Below are positions 47,571 to 57,075 of a stretch of 64,000 nucleotides of DNA, piece after piece (positions within the stretch are counted from its first letter, which is position 1; each line of letters opens with the position of its first letter). The stretch comes from Stropharia rugosoannulata (Eukaryota > Basidiomycota > Agaricomycetes > Agaricales > Strophariaceae). A program made the translations under genes and the position numbers. The stretch spans positions 248,001 to 312,000 of the forward strand of contig JANCIK010000013.1 of assembly GCA_028532985.1 (NCBI GenBank). Direction: 5' to 3'. Below the pieces are notes generated by a model. The model was not told the DNA's origin, searched no databases, and was given only the letters and a program-made list of their open reading frames with translations.

Positions 47571-50500
47571 AACGGTCGGGAAAGATGTTCATGTTAAATA
47601 TAGTGCACAAGAAACGACATGAACAGCAAGAGAAGGATATTCCTTCAGCACTATCATTTGGACGATTTATAACTCCCTTATTTGCGGCAAGAATAGATGA
47701 TGAAAGAGGATCATCATACCATGAAATATACCCTACTAATTTTAATTTTGAAGTTTCGGCTAGATTTATCGGCCAATGTTTACAGAAGACTTATGCTTAC
47801 TCTTTTCAACAAAGAGCATTAATAATAAAAGCCAGGAAGAAATATAAACCTGTGGCAAGACGGACGTTTCCTGTGTCAACTACACTTCCCGAAGAATATC
47901 GTGTTATTAGAAGAATTCCATCGGATCCTCTGGCTAATATGAAACCGTTACCTTTTAAAGTGGACCATATTGAACCAGGAATACGCTATACTAAAGAACG
48001 AATGGACGCCTGGAACATAAATGAAGATGGCTTCTTGACACCGGATGAAGCTCGTCTAGTTCAATGGATCATTAAAGAACATGAGATGGGATTCGCCTGG
48101 AATGAGATGGAGAAAGGTGCCTTCAGAGAAGACTATTTTGAACCTCTAAAGATACCCGTTGTACCACATGAACCATGGGCGGAAAAACCGATACCGATAC
48201 CTCCAGGCATCGCTAAAGAAGTCACGAGAATTTTTCAAGATAAAGTCGCAAGCAAAGTATATGAACCTTCTAGTTCACCTTATCGGTCCAGGATCTTATA
48301 TGTGCCAAAGAAAAGCGGAGCAATACGGGTGGTGCATGACCTGAGAAGGTTGAATGCAGTAACCATAAAAGACTCAGCTCTACCGCCAGTTGTAGAACTT
48401 TATGCGGAATCTTTCGGTGGAAGAACTATCTATGCCATGTTTGATTTGTTCGTAGGATTTGACCATCGGGTTCTTCATCAAGATTCAAGAGATTATACTA
48501 CGTTCTCTTCGCCTATCGGAAACCTGAGATTGACCCGTCTACCACAAGGATTTACAAATTCGGTTCAAGTACAACAGGGAGATGTGTCATTTATCTTGGA
48601 GCCTGAGATTCCTGAATTTACGGCACCTTTTGTGGACGATGTACCGGTCAAAGGACCACGATCTTATTATCAAGATGAGAATGGGGTCTATGAAACGATT
48701 TCCGAAAACCCTGGTATCAGAAGATTTGTCTGGGAACACTTGAACAATGTACATCGCATTATTCAAAGAATACAGCATGCTGGAGGAACCTTCAATGCCT
48801 CGAAATCCTTTTTGGCTGTGCCAAGAATTAATGTTGCTGGCCATATGTGCAGCATCCAAGGAAGGACGGTTGATGAGTCAAAAGTCAGAGTTATCAGGGA
48901 TTGGAAACCTTGTGAAAACTTGACAGAAGTTCGTTCATTCTTGGGAACATTGGGTGTAATGCGTATCTTTATTAAAGATTATGCAATGCATTCAAGACCG
49001 TTAACTGAACTAACAAAGAAGGACGTTGAATTCACATGGGGACAAAGAGAACAAGAAGCAATGGACAGTTTAAAGCGTCTCTTAATTCAGTCTCCAGCAT
49101 TAACGGCATTGGACTATGAATCCGAAGGACAGATAATAATGGAGGTGGACTCAAGCAACATAGCCGTGGGTTTTATTTTATCTCAGGTTAAAGAAGACGG
49201 AAAGGAACATCCTGCGCGGTTTGGTTCTATAACTTGGAACGAAAGAGAATCAAGATACTCACAAGCCAAGATCGAGTTATATGGCCTATTTCGCAGCCTT
49301 AGAGCGTATCGGATATACCTGGTTGGAGTGGAAAACTTGATAGTCAGGACTGATGCGAGTTACCTCAAGGGAATGTTAAACAACCCCGATATACAACCTA
49401 ATGCTACGATAAATCGCTGGATAGCCGCCATACTTTTGTTTGACTTCAAGCTAGAACACGTCCCTGGAAAATCACATTCACCAGACGGTCTGTCAAGAAG
49501 GAGACGATCAGAATTAGATCCTCAAGAAGATTCCGAAGAAGAAGTAGAAGACTGGATCGACAGGGCATGTGGCTTCGGAATCTGGGTCTTAAACAAAAAT
49601 GACGATCGGAAATTCACTCACATGTCCATGGTACAGAAGAAAATACCAGGATCGTCATTGTCTTACAAGGCTATGGTACTTATTGCAGCTAAATCGGTAC
49701 CTCACCGTTCGGAAATTACTACAACGCTTAAATTACCGGTTTCCGACAGAGGGGCTGACATGGATGAGGAATTAAAGAAGGTCAAAGAATTTCTAGGCGA
49801 CCCCAAAAGACCCGCATGGATTCGCACAAGAAAGGAGTATGACCGCTTCCTCAAGAAAGTAAGGCAATTCTTCATACTGGACGGAAAGCTATGGAAAAGG
49901 TCCGATGATGGTGAACATAAACAAGTGGTACAACAAGAAGATAGGCTTCGGATACTTCAAGAAGTACATGATAACTTAGGACATAAGTCTTATTTCACTG
50001 TGTGGAATAGGCTCACGAAGCGTTTTTGGTGGCCTAACATCAGTAATGATCTTACGTGGTACTTGAAGACCTGCGATATATGTCAGCGACAGTCTAGGGT
50101 AAAGAACCTCATTCCGCCAACGGTAGCTCGTCCATTGTCGCTTTTTGTCAAGGTTCACGCGGATACTTTCTTTATGCCCAAAGGAAAAGGGGGAAAACAT
50201 CTCTGTCTTCATCTACGATGTTCACTTTCGGGAATGCCTGAAGCTCTGGCTGTAGCGTCGGAAAACCATACGGTTATAGGAGAATTTCTGTTGGATGTTA
50301 TGTCGCGATGGGGAGCTATGGCTATTATCGTGACAGACAATGGTACACCTTGGGTTAAAGCCGTGAACTACTTGGCGGAAAAATATGGAATCTACCACAT
50401 CAGAATTTCGGGATATAATTCGCAGGCAAACGGCTTGATTGAAAAACGACATCTCGATGTTAGGGAAGCAATAGTCAAGACTTGTGAAGGTGACTTATCA

Positions 50501-51121
50501 ATATGGCCATTAATTCTCCGATTTGTTTTATGGGCTGAACGTGTTACGGTACAAAAATCAACAGGTTATACTCCCTACTATATCGCACACGGAGTGGAAC
50601 CATTATTTCCATTTGACATTACAGAAGCGACTTTCATGTTTCCCGATCAAGTTGATATGATTTCCGAAGAAGAGCTAATAGCACGAAGAGCTATAATGCT
50701 GCAGAAGCGACCGGAAGATCTTGAAAGGGTCAAGGACAAAGTGGAGCAAGCACGGCTGAGGCAAGCTCGTTATTTTGAGCAATACAATAAGCATCGCATC
50801 GTGTTACAGGATTTCGCACCAGGTACTTTGGTCCTAGTCAGAAATTCACCAGTTGAAAAATCACTTGATCGGAAAACAAAACCGCGATACTTTGGGCCTC
50901 TAATGGTGTTACGACGAACGAAAGGGGGGTCTTACATCTGCGCTGAACTCAGTGGAGCCGTATCCTACAAGAGATTCGCCGCATATCGCCTAATACCTTA
51001 TATATCAAGAGAACCGCTTGAAATACCATGGGAACTATTGTCTCAACCCAAGGATCTAATTGAAGGCATGGTACGCGAAGAGGTACCTGAGGACTCGCAA
51101 GTGGCGCCTGATGATGAATAA
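47471..51121 (+). CDS. pol: Retrotransposon Pol: reverse transcriptase, RNase H, integrase
   Basis: An open frame of 1216 codons from its first ATG, read in the -1 (equivalently +2) frame relative to gag; probably expressed by frameshifting or re-initiation, so the true N-terminus is unknown. RT motifs: VVHDLRRLNAVT, RLPQGFTNS, and the catalytic FVDDV (near residue 385) in place of the usual YxDD. RNase H begins at IIMEVDSSNIAVGFILSQ and includes RTDASYLKG. Integrase has the HHCC zinc-binding part (HDNLGHKSYF...CDICQRQ) and the catalytic core with HADTFF, TDNGTPW and the Glu in NGLIEKRH. No chromodomain was recognised at the C-terminus. No stop or frameshift, so the enzyme set looks intact. 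Confidence 0.93.
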   Translation: MPQHAKSGYYSNSAQEQGFRKRVSGFSRIPTELKRSGKMFMLNIVHKKRHEQQEKDIPSALSFGRFITPLFAARIDDERGSSYHEIYPTNFNFEVSARFIGQCLQKTYAYSFQQRALIIKARKKYKPVARRTFPVSTTLPEEYRVIRRIPSDPLANMKPLPFKVDHIEPGIRYTKERMDAWNINEDGFLTPDEARLVQWIIKEHEMGFAWNEMEKGAFREDYFEPLKIPVVPHEPWAEKPIPIPPGIAKEVTRIFQDKVASKVYEPSSSPYRSRILYVPKKSGAIRVVHDLRRLNAVTIKDSALPPVVELYAESFGGRTIYAMFDLFVGFDHRVLHQDSRDYTTFSSPIGNLRLTRLPQGFTNSVQVQQGDVSFILEPEIPEFTAPFVDDVPVKGPRSYYQDENGVYETISENPGIRRFVWEHLNNVHRIIQRIQHAGGTFNASKSFLAVPRINVAGHMCSIQGRTVDESKVRVIRDWKPCENLTEVRSFLGTLGVMRIFIKDYAMHSRPLTELTKKDVEFTWGQREQEAMDSLKRLLIQSPALTALDYESEGQIIMEVDSSNIAVGFILSQVKEDGKEHPARFGSITWNERESRYSQAKIELYGLFRSLRAYRIYLVGVENLIVRTDASYLKGMLNNPDIQPNATINRWIAAILLFDFKLEHVPGKSHSPDGLSRRRRSELDPQEDSEEEVEDWIDRACGFGIWVLNKNDDRKFTHMSMVQKKIPGSSLSYKAMVLIAAKSVPHRSEITTTLKLPVSDRGADMDEELKKVKEFLGDPKRPAWIRTRKEYDRFLKKVRQFFILDGKLWKRSDDGEHKQVVQQEDRLRILQEVHDNLGHKSYFTVWNRLTKRFWWPNISNDLTWYLKTCDICQRQSRVKNLIPPTVARPLSLFVKVHADTFFMPKGKGGKHLCLHLRCSLSGMPEALAVASENHTVIGEFLLDVMSRWGAMAIIVTDNGTPWVKAVNYLAEKYGIYHIRISGYNSQANGLIEKRHLDVREAIVKTCEGDLSIWPLILRFVLWAERVTVQKSTGYTPYYIAHGVEPLFPFDITEATFMFPDQVDMISEEELIARRAIMLQKRPEDLERVKDKVEQARLRQARYFEQYNKHRIVLQDFAPGTLVLVRNSPVEKSLDRKTKPRYFGPLMVLRRTKGGSYICAELSGAVSYKRFAAYRLIPYISREPLEIPWELLSQPKDLIEGMVREEVPEDSQVAPDDE

Positions 51122-51380
51122 CAAGTTTCCGACAACGCTTACACAACCTATATTTCTTAATGGAGCTTCAACAGTTTCAAGTTCATTTCTTCTCATTTGT
51201 TAAATAAACTCTTTTTCTTTTAGGTTATGTTTCTGTTTTTACAAGATTATGAAATTATTGCTTTCAAACTAAAATGTGCATGACCAAGACAATTTATTGA
51301 CTACAAGATACTATGACAATATGGTTTCCGACGAAGGGCGAAAGGAAATACGACAAGAAGAAATACATATAAATCCTTTT

Positions 51381-52376
51381 TTACCTCCTGCGGAATCTTT
51401 TTACTTCCCCAGACATTCTACGGATCTCCTCGATACGCTCCATTGATAATTCCACCAGATCGCGAAGCCGATTTTCCATGTCAGAATAATGTCGCAGGTT
51501 TCTTTCGCAAAGGTCGTCCAGCTCTTCAAGCCCATCTGTTGGGTTGGCAGTCGTTTGCCATTCGCGGAAATCTCGCACCAACTGTGTATATGGTGCATAC
51601 GAGGGTAAACCCTCAACAGGACCGCTAGAACTTGCGTTGGGACTAGAACGCGTAATACCTGTGCAACGAGGTTACCGAAACCTGTTAAAGATAGGGAATT
51701 GTAATTACTCACCTGAAGTTCCCTCGCCAACATCTTTTTGCTTTGCGACGATGGACTCCGTGTACTCGAAAACAGGCGTTGCCTCATAGTATGGAAGAGG
51801 GCCATCATCCTCAATTCGCATAGGGCTCGAAGGCGCGTTGTAGGGGGCTACTGCGTTGGCCGTGTCGTCTGCTTCAAGTTCGTCCACTTCTTCGACCTCG
51901 TTGTCCTGGCTGCTGTCGCTGTCGCCGTCGCTATCTTCTTCGGGCTCTGGGTGGACGGTACGGGACCGTCGGTCGTATGAGAAGTCGCTGCCAGCTAAGG
52001 CACGAGTCAGGAAGTCGCCCGGGTGTTGTTTCTAAATTACGGATGAAGTTATCAGCATGAAAGCGACAGAATACAATTAACAGACACTTACACATTCGGC
52101 AGTATTATTGCTGCAATTCTTTTTGTCAACCTTGCAATTGGTACATGCCCTGCTCCAGCGAGGTGTGTAGCGCAAAGTACACATATAGCCGGGGTGACTT
52201 TGGCACCAAGAACACCGCTAGGTCAATGCTTTAGTATGGCTGTAACTCAGTATGGCATATTTACTCACCTGGTCGTACTCATACCACCCTTCTGCAAGTC
52301 CAAGAATTTGTGGAGCGGACCAGCGCATATCGACTTCATACGTAGAGGCGGGACGAGCGGTGCGACGAGGAGGCAT
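51381..52376 (-). CDS. Antisense cargo gene 1: Cys-rich, acidic protein (unknown)
   Basis: Lies inside the retrotransposon, opposite to gag-pol. Four exons (52376-52269, 52217-52092, 52031-51713, 51658-51381) with canonical GT..AG introns of 51-60 nt join in phase to 276 residues. It starts MPPRRTARPAS. Exon 2 is cysteine-rich: CX2CX7C (CSWCQSHPGYMC), then ACTNCKVDKKNC followed by SNNTAEC, giving CX2CX6CX6C, reminiscent of half a fungal Zn2Cys6 cluster. Exon 3 is strongly acidic (EDSDGDSDSSQDNEVEEVDE). Exon 4 forms a likely coiled coil (DLVELSMERIEEIRRMSGEV) ending in a basic KRFRRR tail. A TATA box lies 65 nt upstream. Zinc finger, acidic stretch and coiled coil suggest a nuclear or nucleic-acid-binding protein (inference). 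Confidence 0.75.
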
Positions 52377-52440
52377 GTCTTAAGCAGGTGATGAATGTGG
52401 GGGGGGAAGAATGGTGAAAGTATGAGTGGAATGGGCAGGC

Positions 52441-52448
52441 TTTTTATA
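52441..52448 (-). promoter_or_regulatory. TATA box of antisense cargo gene 1
   Basis: Reads TATAAAAA on the minus strand, context AGAATATAAAAAGCC, about 65 nt upstream of the ATG at 52376. Confidence 0.55.
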
Positions 52449-52996
52449 TTCTTCTGGGACAGTGGTTCAGCACGCTTTCGGAAATCGGCTAGCTTTGAAT
52501 GGGTCCGGCATCAGGCGTGGATGGCACTATGAAGAAACCGATAGAATGCTGTCGATTCTTCTCTATGACTCGGTCCTATATGTTGGACAATTGGCCTGCC
52601 TTTACTGGAACCGCGATAACTTCGACGCGAATCTTGTTCGGATTTTCTATTTTTAGGTCGGAAATCACCGTGGCTCATGTTCTGGAAAGCGGCGTTGCCT
52701 AATCAAGTATGACGGCGTGATGGCGTCGGGTTTATGGTGACGTGCCGTGCTGCTTTAGGGAATGGCGATACCTCTTTTGTCTGCCGTCCGGTTGTTGCTG
52801 CGGCATTGCTCTGGGCTGCCGCGGAATTTTCAACTGGCGTTTTCGGCTGTAATGGCGCATGTGTAAGCTGGGCGGCTTGTTCAGTTTTACTTCGGCATCT
52901 TCCATTTTCATTCGGCATTTTTCGGCATCGTATGGCAGTGTCAAATTTGTGTGCGGAAATCTATCATAAGGAGTTTACATCTATGGGCAGTTGTAT

Positions 52997-53506
52997 CTAC
53001 GGCTGATTGGCTTGTTTCTCGATCCAGTCCCTCCATCTCTCTACTCCATCTATGGTGAAGTCAGTTTCGCACAAGTAGCAGTGGCGGAAACCTTGCGACT
53101 GCTTCTCAGCTGCTTTGAGTAGGCTCAATGCCTTATCCTGCTCGCTGTCTACAAGAACGGCCCCGTATTCGCTCATGACCCGGCGAAGCAAGAGTAGTGT
53201 CCACGATGACTGGGGTCGGAATTGTTTCGTGGATATATAATCTTCGAAATGGTCATTCTGTGCAGAATAGGGATTGTCAATTGGGTTTGATTTCAACGGG
53301 ACAAGTGGGTCAACTTACAATGTAATGGCACAGGGCGGCAAGTGTCCGATGTGTTTCCATCGCGTCTGTTGCGAACGAGATAGCATTTGATCGGATATCA
53401 ATTGGTCTATGGTAGGCCGAATGGCATGCTCTAGGACCTGCATGATGTCCGCTGGATTCTTCACAGCTGTGGTCAATAATGTGGTGAATCGCGTGGTGGT
53501 GCTCAT
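52997..53506 (-). CDS. Antisense cargo gene 2: unknown protein
   Basis: Exon 1 begins at 53506 (MSTTTRFTTLLTTAVKNPAD) and an intron 53318-53258 leads to exon 2 (53257-52997), which encodes NDHFEDYISTKQF ... RHCYLCETDFTIDGVERWRDW and stops. The exon 2 frame continues in exon 1 from the frame reading METHRTLAALCHYI (its ATG at 53360), not from the frame of the 53506 ATG. Either a one-base change has broken the gene near 53385, or the shorter start at 53360 is used. A CYLC pair in exon 2 is the only metal-site-like feature. A TATA box lies 33 nt upstream of 53506. Family not recognised. Confidence 0.5.
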
Positions 53507-53538
53507 TTCTGGTGTTTGGGCAGACTAGTTGCCTTCCC

Positions 53539-53545
53539 TTTTATA
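53539..53545 (-). promoter_or_regulatory. TATA box of antisense cargo gene 2
   Basis: Reads TATAAAA on the minus strand in context TGTATAAAAGGGAAGG, 33 nt upstream of the ATG at 53506. Confidence 0.6.
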
Positions 53546-53649
53546 CAGATTTCAGGCGCTGGGCTACTTGGCATTGGACGATCTGGACGCATGGATACAT
53601 GTCACTTGTCTGGAGATTATCTAGCTAATTTCCGACAGCCGGTTGTTGG

Positions 53650-54135
53650 TTATGGGTCGCCTACTCCGCACACACATGCCTGTTGATACTGGAAGAAAAC
53701 GTCGTCCATGTGCTCCTTGATTTCGGGAATCTCGTGCCGGTGTATCCAAATGTCATCGTCATGTATCGCATACGCATTAACACCCTCAATTCGCCATGGT
53801 GATTTGCTCGTTGGGCGATTGATGTATGCCTACATGTTGACGACCATGCCATGCTATATACTATGATAGTGTTAGGCGGCACGTCCCCTGAAGACGTTAC
53901 TTACTGCTATGGTTTGTCCTAGGAACAAGAAGGACCGGAGATCGGTTATGACAGGCTGCAAGTTGATGGTGTCAAGCTGGAGTATTCGTGTGTATTCATA
54001 TTCTAGGGCTTCGACGAATGGATCAAGGCAATGTTTGAAGACATATGGGATCGGAAATCGCGATCGGAAATCGTTTAGATCGGTGGGCAACTCAAGCACT
54101 AAAGATTGAAGATATAGACGTAAAGGCGCTTGCAT
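53650..54135 (-). CDS. Antisense cargo gene 4: unknown protein
   Basis: Two exons, 54135-53905 and 53829-53650, with a GTAAGT..TAG intron of 75 nt, join in phase to 136 residues. The first exon starts MQAPLRLYLQSLVLELP and includes YVFKHCLDPFVEALEYEYTR; the second reads AYINRPTSKSPWRIEGVNAY, then HDDDIWIHRHEIPEIKEHM and ends CVCGVGDP. No family recognised; it looks like a small globular helical protein. It starts 31 nt after the stop of gene 3 and has its own TATA box overlapping the end of gene 3. Fusion to gene 3 through a 28-nt intron (54194-54167) would be in phase, but such an intron is too short to be likely. Confidence 0.65.
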
Positions 54136-54166
54136 TGCGGGTGCTACGGAATAATCTACTAGAGCT

Positions 54167-54916
54167 CTACACTTTATATATCCATCTCTCGCACCGATGT
54201 TCGGAATCTAGCATGTGGACGCTGGGAGGAACGGCCGTTTGAAGATGAAAGATCGCCGCTGGAATTTCTTCGATGTCTGATGTGTCTTCAGGTGTTGCGG
54301 CTGGCCTGAATGCTGGCAGGTGTTCTTCAAGGGTGTCTTCGGCTTTGACGCGGTTTGAAAACTGTAACCACCACCGACTGTTGCTGTCCAGGTCATTAAA
54401 TTCTTTGAAGTCGACTTGGTTTTCTTTGGTGGCATCGGCAGTGTCCTCAGCATATAGCGCCATGAACCGCAGTATGGTCGACCAATACTCAAACCCTTCA
54501 TGTTCCTCCATCGGAAACATCTCCAGTAAATGCCTGGCACTGGCGCTTAGGTAGCGGCATTCAGGTGGAATCATACGCTCGATTTCACGCTCATTTGACG
54601 GCCGCATGTTGACGCGCGAGCATAGCAATAAACGCTGCGCTATCATTAGCAGGGCTAGTTGTGAAGCGGTTCGAGGGCTTACCATGTGATCAAAATGATC
54701 ATGAACGTACGCTTCCACTTGCGCATGGTCGATTATGTTCAGTTCTCGTACGCTGCGAGTGCGGATGTCCTTGTAGATGGTGAGGCATAGGATTTCATGT
54801 TGGTGACGGATGGTCAACGCAAATTCACGCATGGTTGTTGGTACAACGAATGCATGGCTTCGGTTTCCTGGAGCAAAACAGAGCGAGCGAAATATTCTTT
54901 CTGCTGCGGGGTCCAT
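54167..54916 (-). CDS. Antisense cargo gene 3: unknown protein
   Basis: Single exon of 249 residues, minus strand, nearest to the 3' LTR. It starts MDPAAERIFRSLCFAPGNRS and is mostly helical in composition: FALTIRHQHEILCLTIYKDI, TASQLALLMIAQRLLL, YLSASARHLLEMFPMEE, STILRFMALYAEDTADATKE, followed by an acidic, Pro-rich segment (PAATPEDTSDIEEIPAA). No signal peptide, zinc motif or catalytic signature seen. A TATA box lies 34 nt upstream. The frame is open further upstream into the LTR, but the TATA box and the ATG context favour this start. Family not recognised. Confidence 0.68.
   Translation of the reverse strand: MDPAAERIFRSLCFAPGNRSHAFVVPTTMREFALTIRHQHEILCLTIYKDIRTRSVRELNIIDHAQVEAYVHDHFDHMVSPRTASQLALLMIAQRLLLCSRVNMRPSNEREIERMIPPECRYLSASARHLLEMFPMEEHEGFEYWSTILRFMALYAEDTADATKENQVDFKEFNDLDSNSRWWLQFSNRVKAEDTLEEHLPAFRPAATPEDTSDIEEIPAAIFHLQTAVPPSVHMLDSEHRCERWIYKV
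54173..54180 (-). promoter_or_regulatory. TATA box of antisense cargo gene 4, inside the end of gene 3
   Basis: TATATAAA on the minus strand, 38 nt upstream of the ATG at 54135. The same bases encode the last codons (Trp-Ile-Tyr-Lys) of gene 3. Confidence 0.55.
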
Positions 54917-54949
54917 GGTGCTTGATGGCGACGACGCTTTTGGCTGAAA

Positions 54950-54955
54950 TTTATA
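54950..54955 (-). promoter_or_regulatory. TATA box of antisense cargo gene 3
   Basis: TATAAA on the minus strand in context CCTATAAATTTC, 34 nt upstream of the ATG at 54916 and about 50 bp inside the element from the 3' LTR. Confidence 0.58.
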
Positions 54956-54992
54956 GGTTTCCGACCACCCAGGAGGGTGGTGTTTTAAAAGT

Positions 54993-55002
54993 TGGGGGGA
55001 GA
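54993..55002 (+). other. Polypurine tract
   Basis: GGGGGGAGA-type purine run immediately before the TGTGAGG start of the 3' LTR, where plus-strand DNA synthesis is primed in LTR elements. Confidence 0.7.
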
Positions 55003-55966
55003 TGTGAGGGGCTGGGGCTGGCCCCTCGTGAAAACATGAAAAACCATAAGGTTCAGAACATAGATACACAAGAAGCGACATATCCGCCATAACGATCGGA
55101 AACTACTATCGGAAACTGAAGGAACAAGAAGAAGCACGAAATATGAAGTCTAAGATATGAAGATGCAAGTTTATTCGAAGATATGAAATATGTACATGAT
55201 GAAACAAGAAGACAAGCACAAGGAAGACTCAAGATGTTATTACAACTCAATGGCAGATCAAGAAAGATAACAGCATCAGAGCAATATTGGACTTCTGATG
55301 CCGACAACATCAGATCAATATTAACAATCTGATGTAACTATGGACCCACAAGGGAGTCAATCACATGGAAATACTCGTACATACGACATGGGACAAATAT
55401 GGCAACGGATTCCGACGATATGCAGGGGTTTCCGACGACATGCAAGCGTGTGGTAGCAGAAAGCAGAAGTATCTCGATACAAACACAAGGGACATAGGTG
55501 TGGAAAGAGGGTCGGAGGAGATGTGTGTTTAGGGAGAACATGGAGTTGATCCGGTCGCAGGAAGATCTCTTGTGCTTGGGCTTGGTTTCCGAAGATAAGG
55601 ATATTTGTGGCCAAGATATGAAGCATGCTGTAGTGCAGCATGGTTTCCGACGAGATAAAGTCAGCACGGGCGGTCGGATCTTCGTGGATGGATATGGTAC
55701 GATCTGGGCATGGCAACCAGACGGGTATTTAAGGAGTAGAATATCTCTGTACTTCTCCAGCTTCCTTCAGGGTTAAATTCTACCTACACACACCATACCA
55801 GTTCGCATCGGAAACCGTTGTTTAAACCTCGTACACTGGAAGCTCCTTGTTTTGAAACAAGTAAAACCTTTTCAACGTGCTATCGTTGTACACACGTTGC
55901 CTTCGCACATTGTGAACTTTAGAGACAGGCTTTTCAGACCAGTCCAACCCAACTTCGCACCTCACA
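55003..55966 (+). repeat. 3' LTR (964 bp)
   Basis: Copy of 44433-45397, lacking one G (at the run near 55530). Starts TGTGAGG, ends CCTCACA. Confidence 0.95.
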
Positions 55967-55970
55967 ACGC
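55967..55970. repeat. Target-site duplication, right copy (ACGC)
   Basis: Same four bases as at 44429-44432, directly after the CA of the 3' LTR. Confidence 0.7.
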
Positions 55971-56917
55971 ACGTGCGCGTGCGCATTTGCCCGTCTCCCA
56001 TCTTCTCTGATCTTGTCTTGAATGGAGGCAAACATTAATTCAATCCACTACCCGCAATTCGCAATGGCAACAAGCAGGGTTAAGCATTAAGCACGATAAC
56101 ACAACACAACACAGACTAAACTCTACCCACACCAGTGCACAGCCCACTTCTACATCCACGGCACCATGTATACCAGCCACTAGAGTAGTGTTCGTTATCC
56201 ACGGCGCTGGCGCTGCCCCTGTTGTGCGCACTGTTGCGAATATCTACATAGATAGTACAATACAAATAGTACTTTTATTAATATGTGCCGGGATGGGCTA
56301 GCGCTAGTAGAGCAAGGCACACTGTGCATAAGTATAACATCCCACCTACGCCGGATTAGGATACCACTGAGTAGGCTGTAAGATAACCACCAAGGTGTGG
56401 CTGATAGGCAACAGGAAAGCACCAAGGGATGCCTGGTGTAGAGCCCATTAACAGATTTAGACAGTGTGTTCATATTGATGCATATCCTAAGCCGAAGTGC
56501 AGGATCGATGCGATGTTGTACAGAGGAAATTTTCTTGGAATATGTAGGATTCGGATGCGAACAATATGTATGATCCAGTCTCACTTTGTGCCGCGGAGCT
56601 GCGCAACTCGAGGTGCACGTTGTGACTCTGATGCAACAGAGCAGTTGCGTGCTTATTCTTCCAAGGAGCAACAGAACAGGTTCAGAAACCCAACAACTGG
56701 GCACCAGTACCGAATGTATTATTATCTGCGCGGACAGTACTAGGAAAGGAGACAGTGGGTATGGAATTGAAGCTGGGTATTAGGGTGGGAATGGGGCAGG
56801 AGTTATGACGGCGAAGAACATATCGTAGTACTATGACAGGGATGCTCGAGAGTGACGTGGTGAACACACTAGCAAACAACACAGAAATCGATATACGACG
56901 ATAGACCTCGCTGCCAT

Positions 56918-57075
56918 ACACACCGTAACGACACCGCGAACGCATCCCATGTCATGCAGTTGTGGAGCACTCCTATTCTAGAGGCATGACTTGGAATGGC
57001 CCAATGTTCAGCAACGGTGACATTAGCATTCATTAACGTGGCATATTTTAATTCATTAACATTCCGCGTTAAACG
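56918..57075 (+). repeat. Dispersed repeat, left copy
   Basis: Matches the reverse complement of 63836-64000 over about 150 bp. Shared blocks include CACCGCGAACGCATCCCATG followed by TCATGCA, then CTCCTATTCT, then CATTCATTAACGTGG. Small indels and substitutions separate the copies. Nature unknown; it could be the end of a non-autonomous element. Confidence 0.6.

Larger units (their letters stand above)
44433..55966 (+). mobile_element. Complete Ty3/gypsy LTR retrotransposon with antisense cargo genes
   Basis: An 11.5-kb element bounded by LTRs that start TGTGAGG and end CCTCACA and flanked by a 4-bp target duplication, ACGC (44429-44432 and 55967-55970). The + strand carries a primer-binding site, gag-protease, and RT-RNaseH-integrase in that order, which places it in Ty3/gypsy. 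Pol ends at 51121; the remaining 3.9 kb before the polypurine tract and 3' LTR holds four antisense genes (51381-52376, 52997-53506, 53650-54135, 54167-54916). The LTRs differ only by one G in a G run (44957 region), so the insertion is recent. The pol frame is open throughout, so the copy may be active. Confidence 0.95.
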
